From assembly GCA_017650255.1 (NCBI GenBank), contig JAGCFG010000131.1, positions 1 to 5,208 on the forward strand: a DNA stretch of 5,208 nt, in the 5' to 3' direction. Below the pieces are notes generated by a model. It worked only from the letters and a program-made list of their open reading frames with translations, ran no database searches and had not been told where the DNA came from. Positions within the stretch are counted from its first letter, which is position 1, and every line of letters starts with the position of its first letter. Below, piece after piece: positions 1 to 4,934 of the stretch. Source of the stretch: Alphaproteobacteria bacterium. GTDB lineage: Bacteria; Pseudomonadota; Alphaproteobacteria; RF32; CAG-239. A program made the position numbers and the translations under genes.

Positions 1-269
1 CTGAAAAGCGCGAAAAAGCAGGTAAGGGGGCAGCTCGGGCGTGTCGTCGTGAGGGCCGTGTTCCAGCCATTATTTATGGCAACAAAAAAGAGCCTGTTAT
101 GATTAGTCTTCATCCAGTTGAGCTTGAAAAAGCTTTGGATATGGTTGGTTTTTATGATGCCGATATTGAAATTGTTCTCGAAGGCAAAAATATCAAAGTT
201 TCTTGCCAAGATGTTCAATTCCATCCGGTTTCTGACAAGCCTATTCACGTTGACTTTCTTAGAAAATAA
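1..269 (+). CDS. rplY: 50S ribosomal protein bL25, 3' part (5' end outside window)
   Basis: bL25 binds 5S rRNA in the central protuberance of the large ribosomal subunit. The reading frame is set by codons starting at position 3 and gives 88 residues before TAA at 267-269. Recognisable family signatures are the basic GKGAARACRREG segment, VPAIIYG, and the C-terminal DVQFHPVSDKPIHVDF block. By alignment from memory with E. coli L25 (94 residues), only about 10-15 N-terminal residues are missing upstream of the window. The protein stops directly after HVDFLRK. That is the short E. coli-like form: the C-terminal CTC/TL5 beta domain that most alphaproteobacterial homologues carry after this point is absent, and no remnant of it is readable in the 80 nt before pth. 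The identification is firm. The loss of the second domain is an inference from family knowledge. Confidence 0.95.
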   Translation, partial: EKREKAGKGAARACRREGRVPAIIYGNKKEPVMISLHPVELEKALDMVGFYDADIEIVLEGKNIKVSCQDVQFHPVSDKPIHVDFLRK

Positions 270-285
270 GATTTGAAAAAATTTT

Positions 286-337
286 TTTCGGAGCGTTGAC
301 GGGGAATTTTCTTGTTTGCGCTCCGAAATTTTGTTTT
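286..337 (+). terminator. Hairpin with T-rich tail between rplY and pth
   Basis: A 10-bp perfect inverted repeat pairs TTTCGGAGCG (286-295) with CGCTCCGAAA (319-328), followed by TTTTGTTTT (329-337). The loop is long, 23 nt. It may be an intrinsic terminator or attenuator after rplY, or an intercistronic stabilising stem. I see no convincing sigma-70 promoter between it and pth, so full termination here would leave pth-ychF without an obvious promoter. Partial readthrough is therefore plausible. Confidence 0.5.
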
Positions 338-350
338 AAAGTTGGATGAT

Positions 351-914
351 ATGTTTTTGATTGTCGGTTTGGGGAACCCCGGTGCGGAATATAAAGATAC
401 TCGCCATAATGTCGGTTTTATGACTGTTGATGCAATTGCCGAAAAGTTTGGTTTTGGCACGTGGCGAGAAAAATTTGATGGGTTGATTGCAGAAGGAAAA
501 ATCGGCCAACATAAGGTTTATTTGCTAAAACCGCTGACTTTTATGAATCTTTCGGGAAATTCGGTGGTTAAGGCGGCGATGTTTTATAAAATTTTGCCGG
601 AAAATATTGTGGTTATTCATGACGATATGGATTTGGAAATATCAAAAATTAAGGCAAAAACAGGCGGCGGAACCGGAGGGCATAATGGTTTGAAGAGTAT
701 TGATGCTTGTATAACAAACGCATATCATCGTGTGCGAATCGGTGTCGGACATCCGAAAATCGGAGATGCAATCAACCATGTGTTGTCTGGTTTTTCTAAA
801 GAAGAAAAAAAATATTTGCAGGAAAATATCAATTTGATTGCCGATAATATAGAAATATTGCTAAATGAGGGGATGCCGGCTTTTAGCAACAGAATCGGCA
901 TGCTGAAAGCGTAA
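351..914 (+). CDS. pth: Peptidyl-tRNA hydrolase
   Basis: Pth cleaves the ester bond of peptidyl-tRNAs released prematurely from ribosomes, recycling tRNA in the cytoplasm. The 187-residue product starts MFLIVGLGNPG, the normal family N-terminus, and its length is normal (E. coli 194). Active-site residues are all present: N9 in GLGNPG, catalytic H19 in TRHNVG, N66 in FMNLSG, D91 in HDDMDL, and H111/N112 in GGHNG. I chose the ATG at 351, not a possible TTG at 312, because the extra 13 residues (MFALRNFVLKLDD) precede the conserved start and overlap the right arm of the upstream hairpin. The Shine-Dalgarno is weak (TTGGAT, 342-347). The gene lies 81 nt after rplY and 12 nt before ychF; this trio is a common arrangement in alphaproteobacteria. 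No defect is visible. Confidence 0.97.
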   Translation: MFLIVGLGNPGAEYKDTRHNVGFMTVDAIAEKFGFGTWREKFDGLIAEGKIGQHKVYLLKPLTFMNLSGNSVVKAAMFYKILPENIVVIHDDMDLEISKIKAKTGGGTGGHNGLKSIDACITNAYHRVRIGVGHPKIGDAINHVLSGFSKEEKKYLQENINLIADNIEILLNEGMPAFSNRIGMLKA

Positions 915-926
915 TGGGAGGATAAA

Positions 927-2036
927 ATGGGTTTTAATTGCGGAATTGTCGGTTTGCCGAATGTGGGGAAATCTACTTTGTTTAATGCATTGACACAAAC
1001 AATTGCGGCACAGGCGGCAAATTTTCCTTTTTGCACGATAGAGCCGAATACCGGCAGGGTTGCTGTTCCGGATAAGCGACTCGACAAGCTTGTAGAGATG
1101 GTTAACCCCAAAAATGTTGTGCCGACGCAATTGGAATTTGTTGATATTGCCGGTCTTGTGAAAGGTGCCTCAAAAGGTGAGGGCTTGGGTAACCAGTTTT
1201 TGGCAAACATTAGAGAAGTTGATGCCATAATCCATGTTTTGCGCTGTTTTGAAGATGATAATATTACCCATGTTGAGGGTAGCGTTGATCCGGTGAGAGA
1301 CGCAGAGATTGTGGAAACTGAGCTGATGTTGGCGGATTTGGAATCGCTTGAAAAAAGATATGACCAGACGGCAAAAAAAGCCAAAGGAGGCGATAAAGAA
1401 TGTATTGTCCGTTTGGCGGTAATGGAGCCGATTATTGCGGCTTTGAATAGTGGAAAACCGGCGAGAACGGCTGCTCCCGACGAAAAAAACAAAGATGCCG
1501 TAAAAGAATATAAAATGTTGCAGCTTTTGACCTCAAAACCGGTTTTGTACGTTTGTAATGTTGATGAAAATTCGGCGGCAAGCGGAAATAAGTTTTCTGA
1601 TATGGTGATGGCAAAGGCCGAAAAAGAAAATGCCAAAGCGGTGGTGATATCTGCGGAGATAGAATCGGAAGTGGCACAGCTTGAGGATAAGGCTGAACAA
1701 CAAGAATTTTTGCAAACTTTGGGTTTGGAAGAGACAGGACTTACCAAGATTATCAAAGCAGGTTATGAACTTTTGGGGTTGCAGACATATTTTACTGCCG
1801 GACCAAAGGAAGTTAGGGCTTGGACTTTTGTAAAAGGCTCAAAAGCGCCACAGTGTGCGGGAATTATACACTCGGATTTTGAGCGCGGGTTTATCAGAGC
1901 AGAAACGATTGCCTATGATGATTATGTGCGTTTGGGCGGTGAACAGGCCTGTAAAGAAGCAGGTAAAATGCGCTCTGAAGGCAAAGATTATGTGGTTCAA
2001 GACGGCGATTTGTTGAACTTTTTATTTAATGTGTAA
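927..2036 (+). CDS. ychF: Redox-regulated ribosome-binding ATPase YchF (Obg/OLA1 family)
   Basis: YchF is a TRAFAC-class P-loop NTPase of the Obg family that prefers ATP over GTP and binds ribosomes. Its E. coli and human homologues are linked to translation and the oxidative stress response. The 369 residues match the family length (E. coli 363). The sequence shows the Walker A/G1 motif GLPNVGKST (9-17), FCTIEPN with a conserved Cys at 36 (E. coli Cys35, a reported redox-sensitive site), G3 DIAG (73-76) followed by LVKGASKGEGLGNQF, the non-canonical G4 NVDE (211-214) that explains ATP preference, G5 near SAEIE (242-246), and a C-terminal TGS domain from about 281 ending in DGDLLNFLFNV. A near-ideal ribosome binding site, GGGAGG (916-921), lies 5 nt before the ATG, so ychF probably shares the pth transcript. 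No clear intrinsic terminator follows it. Confidence 0.98.
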   Translation: MGFNCGIVGLPNVGKSTLFNALTQTIAAQAANFPFCTIEPNTGRVAVPDKRLDKLVEMVNPKNVVPTQLEFVDIAGLVKGASKGEGLGNQFLANIREVDAIIHVLRCFEDDNITHVEGSVDPVRDAEIVETELMLADLESLEKRYDQTAKKAKGGDKECIVRLAVMEPIIAALNSGKPARTAAPDEKNKDAVKEYKMLQLLTSKPVLYVCNVDENSAASGNKFSDMVMAKAEKENAKAVVISAEIESEVAQLEDKAEQQEFLQTLGLEETGLTKIIKAGYELLGLQTYFTAGPKEVRAWTFVKGSKAPQCAGIIHSDFERGFIRAETIAYDDYVRLGGEQACKEAGKMRSEGKDYVVQDGDLLNFLFNV

Positions 2037-2099
2037 ATAAAAATTTAAGAATTTTTTGTTACAATTGCTCCGAATCGATGTTTGAGCGGCCGGTGTCGC

Positions 2100-2128
2100 T
2101 TGACAAATGTTTTGTCCAGTGGTATAAT
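2100..2128 (+). promoter_or_regulatory. Perfect consensus sigma-70 promoter with extended -10
   Basis: The -35 box TTGACA (2100-2105) and -10 box TATAAT (2123-2128) both match consensus at all six positions. They are separated by the optimal 17 nt, and TGG just before the -10 supplies the extended -10 motif. The start site would fall near 2135, giving a leader of roughly 36 nt to the ATG at 2171. It should drive the two-gene unknown operon at 2171-2967. A promoter this close to consensus is normally very active unless repressed. Confidence 0.88.
2102..2116. promoter_or_regulatory. Operator-like dyad over the -35 box
   Basis: GACAAA-TGT-TTTGTC is a perfect 6-bp inverted repeat around a 3-nt centre. 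It covers most of the -35 hexamer and the first half of the spacer of the consensus promoter. A repressor bound here would block RNA polymerase directly. I cannot name the regulator: the dyad is not the GAAC-type LexA box of alphaproteobacteria. Part of the symmetry comes from the TTGACA hexamer itself, so chance is possible. Confidence 0.35.
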
Positions 2129-2170
2129 AACACTATGAATTGACATAACATTTGCTAGAGGAGAGGAACA

Positions 2171-2527
2171 ATGAAAGTTAAAGATAAAACTAAAGAAAAA
2201 AATGTAGTCGCTATTTCAGGTGTTCATATTGGAATAGGTGGTACGATCAGAAGAATTGCTGATAGAGCAAAGAAGTTTATTAAAGATTATAGTGCGACGG
2301 TGAAGGTGGCTACGGTAACAGCATTAGCTGCGGTTGGAGCTTTTACGTCTTCCGCTCTTGCCACAAATTCGGAGGATGCAAAAAACAGGGCTGCGGCAGG
2401 TGGTGTAGTTACAACTCTAGGTTCGGGAATTGCTTTAGCCTTCTCTTCTTTTGAAAGAGAGCAAAGAAACAAAAATAATAATAACAATAATAATACAGCC
2501 AAATATACGGATTTTATGGAAAGATAA
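2171..2527 (+). CDS. Small hypothetical protein with two hydrophobic segments and a poly-Asn tail
   Basis: I do not recognise this 118-residue protein. The start is well supported by AGAGGAGAGG (2157-2166) a few nt before the ATG and by the strong promoter upstream. Residues 1-40 are rich in Lys and Arg and partly amphipathic. Residues 43-64 are hydrophobic and Ala/Thr/Val-rich, ending in ALA. Residues 74-94 form a second hydrophobic, Gly/Ala-rich stretch. A charged segment follows, then seven Asn (102-108) and a short C-terminus. It could be a small two-helix inner-membrane hairpin. Alternatively, 43-64 could act as a signal sequence with an unusually long n-region and cleavage after A64. 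No catalytic motif is visible. It is probably co-transcribed with the next gene, whose start lies 14 nt after this stop. Function is unknown; that it is a real gene is fairly certain from its promoter, ribosome binding site and spacing. Confidence 0.8.
   Translation: MKVKDKTKEKNVVAISGVHIGIGGTIRRIADRAKKFIKDYSATVKVATVTALAAVGAFTSSALATNSEDAKNRAAAGGVVTTLGSGIALAFSSFEREQRNKNNNNNNNTAKYTDFMER
2474..2494 (+). repeat. AAT/AAC trinucleotide repeat encoding poly-Asn
   Basis: Seven consecutive triplets, three AAT, one AAC and three AAT, encode residues 102-108 of the small hypothetical protein. Slippage here would change the tail length by whole residues and keep the frame. Confidence 0.8.
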
Positions 2528-2541
2528 TAGGGGAGATGTTT

Positions 2542-2967
2542 ATGTCTTTGGAACAAGTTGTAGTTGAGGAATTTGATATTTATAAAGACGGCGATAATTA
2601 TTCTGTTGCCTTTGAGCTGAAAGATGAGCCGATTGAGGATGCCGAGTTTATGTATGACGGCAGAAATTGTGCTGTTTTGGTTCGTAATAAAAAGAAAGCT
2701 TTTTTGCTTACCAATATTATTCCGGAGATGCGAAGAGTTTTTTCAAAACTGGGAAAAATCGGCATTTATGAAAAAGACGGAGAAAAAGTTGTTTGTGCAT
2801 ATGATGTTGATATCAGACATGTAAAAGATATGCCTTATCCGGATAATTTTCAAAAAGATATGAAAAAAATGATGGATGAGCTGAAAGAAGAGCTTGGCAA
2901 AGAGGATTTTGATAAGTTGATGGAAATTTCTCGCGAAGTGAGCAAGGAAATGGAATCTAAAAAATAA
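2542..2967 (+). CDS. Hypothetical acidic soluble protein, 141 residues
   Basis: I do not recognise a family. The product begins MSLEQVVVEEFDIYKDG. I place the start at the second ATG (2542), not the one at 2536: the only Shine-Dalgarno, GGGGAG (2530-2535), directly touches the first ATG but lies 6 nt before the second. Residues 1-90 look like alternating short beta strands and turns (for example FDIYKDGDNYSVAFEL, then a strand around NCAVLVRN). After the PYPDN turn (98-102), residues 103-141 are a highly charged helix rich in Lys, Glu and Met, possibly a coiled coil. No signal peptide or membrane segment is seen, so it is probably cytoplasmic. Being second in the operon, 14 nt after the small membrane-like protein, it may work with that protein, but this is inferred from position only. 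A clear terminator follows. Confidence 0.85.
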   Translation: MSLEQVVVEEFDIYKDGDNYSVAFELKDEPIEDAEFMYDGRNCAVLVRNKKKAFLLTNIIPEMRRVFSKLGKIGIYEKDGEKVVCAYDVDIRHVKDMPYPDNFQKDMKKMMDELKEELGKEDFDKLMEISREVSKEMESKK

Positions 2968-2987
2968 ATTCTTTAGCAAATGGAATA

Positions 2988-3015
2988 AAAAAACTCCGCA
3001 GTTGCGGAGTTTTTT
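2988..3015. terminator. Bidirectional intrinsic terminator
   Basis: The stem ACTCCGC (2993-2999) / GCGGAGT (3004-3010) has loop AGTT, an A tract on its left (2987-2993) and T6 on its right (3010-3015). It can therefore stop transcription both ways: plus-strand transcripts of the unknown operon and minus-strand transcripts of tRNA-Val, whose 3' end lies about 12 nt away. Confidence 0.92.
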
Positions 3016-3022
3016 GTTGGAT

Positions 3023-3098
<76 letters not shown>

Positions 3099-3115
3099 GA
3101 TGATGAGAAACTTTT

Positions 3116-3143
3116 ATAGTATTTGTTTTTAAAAAGCAAGAAA
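3116..3143 (-). promoter_or_regulatory. Candidate promoter for tRNA-Val
   Basis: On the minus strand a -10-like TACTAT (3116-3121) lies about 18 nt upstream of the tRNA 5' end. A weak -35-like TTTCTT (3138-3143) lies 16 nt further upstream. The position suits a tRNA promoter but the -35 is poor. Confidence 0.35.
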
Positions 3144-3148
3144 TTTGT

Positions 3149-3164
3149 TATTAAATATTTAATA
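3149..3164. repeat. 16-bp perfect AT palindrome between divergent genes
   Basis: TATTAAATATTTAATA is self-complementary over all 16 bases. It sits between the tRNA-Val and amidohydrolase genes, just upstream of the TATAAT that probably serves the latter. It could be an operator, but the surroundings are so AT-rich that chance cannot be excluded. Confidence 0.4.
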
Positions 3165-3173
3165 TTTATTTTG

Positions 3174-3179
3174 TATAAT
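3174..3179 (+). promoter_or_regulatory. Candidate -10 box for the amidohydrolase gene
   Basis: TATAAT matches the -10 consensus and lies 29 nt before the ATG at 3209. At 16-18 nt spacing only poor -35 matches exist (TTAAAT at 3151-3156), and these fall inside the 16-bp palindrome. The promoter may depend on an activator, or the palindrome may act as a repressor site. Confidence 0.45.
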
Positions 3180-3208
3180 CTCGTAAAAACCGTTGCAGAG
3201 GATAAAAA

Positions 3209-4093
3209 ATGAGTGACAAAAAGCTTAGTTTTAAGGTGGATTATTCCAAACTTGATATTGTAAGTGAGTATAATGTAAAAACTCAGAGATATCCGCTGGT
3301 GCTTTCTGTGCCGCATAGCGGAAGAGTTTTTCCGCCAGAGTTTTTGAAAAATGTTGCTGTATCAGAAGACGAACTGCGCTCGAATGAAGATCCGTACGTC
3401 GATGAGTTGATTATGGATGCCTCTAACTATGGAATTCCTATGCTGTCTTTGAATATTGCCCGTTCTTTTATCGATGTAAACAGAGATGTTTTGGAAATGG
3501 ACTCGGGAATGTTTTATAATTATCCGGAAAATGATGTGGTGACGGACAACAGAAGATGCCGTGCCGGACTCGGCCTTTTGCACAGAATTACGGCGGACAG
3601 AAAGAATATTTATGACGGTTTGCTTGATTATAATGAGGCTCAGGCGAGAGTGAAAAATGTGTATAATGTTTATCACAAATCTTTGCAGAAGCTCATTGAT
3701 AAGACTTTGAAAAAATTTGGTTTTTGTTTGGTGTTGGATTGCCACTCAATGCCCTCGAAAATTTGTAATATAATGCAAGATAATCGCCAGATTGAGGTTT
3801 GTTTGGGAACTTTGTTTGAACAAAGCTGTGCTGCGGAAATTATTGAATTTTTTACCCAAAGATTGGAACAAAAATATAACGTAAGTCTTGATTGTCCGTA
3901 TTCAGGTGCTTTTACAAGTTTTAATTATTGTCAGCCGCGAAAAAATGTTTTTACTCTGCAAATGGAGATAAACAGAAAGCTTTATGAGGACGAATCTGTG
4001 TATAAAAAAACTGCTGCTTTTCAGTATGTTAGCGCAGATGTGTGTGACTCAATAATGGCTTTAGCGAATTTTTTGCTGGATTTTAAAAAATAA
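3209..4093 (+). CDS. N-formylglutamate amidohydrolase family protein
   Basis: Members of this family (PF05013) hydrolyse N-formyl-L-glutamate to formate and glutamate, the last step of one histidine degradation route. Some members have other or unknown substrates. The 294-residue protein shows the family hallmarks in order: VPHSG (34-38), NEDPYVDEL (59-67), ARSFIDVNRD (84-93), DCHSMP (177-182), CPYSGAFTSFNY (229-240) and LQMEINRKLY (250-259). The His and acidic residues in PHSG and DCHS are probable metal and active-site ligands. AGAGGA (3197-3202) lies 6 nt before the ATG and supports the start. No signal peptide is seen, so it should be cytoplasmic. No hutH, hutU, hutI or hutF gene is in view, so I withhold the symbol hutG. 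Family membership is firm; the substrate is inferred. Confidence 0.9.
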   Translation: MSDKKLSFKVDYSKLDIVSEYNVKTQRYPLVLSVPHSGRVFPPEFLKNVAVSEDELRSNEDPYVDELIMDASNYGIPMLSLNIARSFIDVNRDVLEMDSGMFYNYPENDVVTDNRRCRAGLGLLHRITADRKNIYDGLLDYNEAQARVKNVYNVYHKSLQKLIDKTLKKFGFCLVLDCHSMPSKICNIMQDNRQIEVCLGTLFEQSCAAEIIEFFTQRLEQKYNVSLDCPYSGAFTSFNYCQPRKNVFTLQMEINRKLYEDESVYKKTAAFQYVSADVCDSIMALANFLLDFKK

Positions 4094-4125
4094 GTATGTT
4101 ATAGCTCTGCTGTTTTTGAATTTTG

Positions 4126-4149
4126 AGGCGGTATTTCTGCCTTGTTTTT
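4126..4149 (+). terminator. Probable intrinsic terminator after the amidohydrolase gene
   Basis: AGGCGG (4126-4131) pairs with CTGCCT (4137-4142), with one G-T wobble and a 5-nt loop, followed by TGTTTTT (4143-4149). It lies 32 nt after the stop codon. A second, weaker hairpin with a T run, AAGACCT-CTG-AGGTTTT (4154-4170), follows immediately. The rest of the gap to 4269 shows no gene and no promoter that I can support. Confidence 0.55.
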
Positions 4150-4269
4150 GGTAAAGACCTCTGAGGTTTTGCGATTTTGAGCAAGATGAAACCATTTAGC
4201 GGGGGATTTTTGCGGCAGGCTTAGAGATGTAGAGGGATACTTGTTTTTTTTAGAGTATCAAAAGATTTT

Positions 4270-4932
4270 ATGTTATTTTTAATATTGCTGATGTTTTTTC
4301 AGCCTGTGCCGGCAGTTGCGCAAGATTTTGCGGTTGCCGATGATGGGTTAGCCTGCTTTAATGCAGCTGTTGAGGCAGAAAAAAATTATCAGATAAAAAA
4401 GCATTTGCTGGTTTCTATTTCTAAAGTTGAGACGGGCAGATGGAATGAACAGTTACAACAAAAGACTGCTTGGCCGTGGACTGTGAATGTGGCAGGGAAA
4501 GGCTATTTTTATAAGAGTAAAAAAGAGGCCGTTGCTGCTGTTAAGGAGTGGCAAAGCAAGGGATATGACAGTATTGATGTCGGTTGTATGCAGGTAAATT
4601 TGCGGTTTCACGGCAATAAGTTTGCAAGCATAGAAGATGCTTTGGATCCAAAGCATAATGTTGATGTGGCTGCGAAGTTTTTGCTCGGCAGGTATAAGCA
4701 CCGTAAAGATTGGTTGTCGGCTGCTGCTGATTATCATTCTAAACGTCCGAGTAAAGCAAAAACATATAAGCAAAAAGTTTTAGCATCACTGAGCGAAACA
4801 AATATGATGAATTGTTCGGTAGATAATGTAAATAAGATTAACTTTGATGTTAAATATGCTCAAAATTTGTTGTTTAATTGGGGCGGTTTTGCAAAAGCGG
4901 TGAGTGAATTTAAGATTTCTTTGAGAGACTAA
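4270..4932 (+). CDS. Exported SLT-type lytic transglycosylase
   Basis: Lytic transglycosylases cleave the MurNAc-GlcNAc bond of periplasmic peptidoglycan, forming 1,6-anhydro-MurNAc ends. This 220-residue protein has a hydrophobic N-terminus ending PVPAVA-QD, a probable signal peptide cleaved after A17. The SLT-like core runs from about 28 to 160: the catalytic Glu is probably E54 in SKVETGRW, then AWPWTVNV (67-74), the DVGCMQVN motif (103-110), LDPKHNVDVAAKFLLGRY (125-142) and AADYHS (152-157). Residues 175-220 form a C-terminal tail that I cannot assign. C29 and C106 could form a disulfide. The start is doubtful: ATG 4270 has no Shine-Dalgarno and the predicted signal peptide lacks a basic n-region, while a good AGAGGG lies at 4231-4236 before a T8 run. 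The next gene begins 2 nt after the stop, so the two are surely co-transcribed. Family is confident; the 5' end is not. Confidence 0.85.
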   Translation: MLFLILLMFFQPVPAVAQDFAVADDGLACFNAAVEAEKNYQIKKHLLVSISKVETGRWNEQLQQKTAWPWTVNVAGKGYFYKSKKEAVAAVKEWQSKGYDSIDVGCMQVNLRFHGNKFASIEDALDPKHNVDVAAKFLLGRYKHRKDWLSAAADYHSKRPSKAKTYKQKVLASLSETNMMNCSVDNVNKINFDVKYAQNLLFNWGGFAKAVSEFKISLRD

Positions 4933-4934
4933 AA

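Noticed and set aside
312..350. TTG start at 312 giving pth 13 extra residues
   Set aside because: The family begins at MFLIVGLGNPG, and the TTG has no ribosome binding site and overlaps the upstream hairpin.
725..1756. 343-codon open frame on the minus strand, antisense to pth and ychF
   Set aside because: It lies wholly opposite two well-conserved genes, has no family motif and a Ser/Phe-rich composition typical of an antisense shadow.
2039..2057. AAAAATT-TAAG-AATTTTT hairpin after ychF as a terminator
   Set aside because: The stem contains only A-T pairs and would be too weak to terminate reliably.
2536..2541. ATG at 2536 as start of the 141-residue protein
   Set aside because: The Shine-Dalgarno GGGGAG touches it with no spacer; the ATG at 2542 has proper 6-nt spacing.
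2171..2967. Toxin-antitoxin pair
   Set aside because: No toxin or antitoxin motif or DNA-binding domain is visible; size and pairing alone do not justify the call.
2743..2979. 78-codon minus-strand open frame opposite the 141-residue protein
   Set aside because: It is Phe/His/Ile-rich as expected for the complement of Lys/Glu/Asp codons, and has no motif or ribosome binding site.
4171..4269. Promoter for the lytic transglycosylase operon
   Set aside because: TTGAGC (4177-4182) and GATACT (4236-4241) resemble single boxes but neither has a partner at usable spacing.
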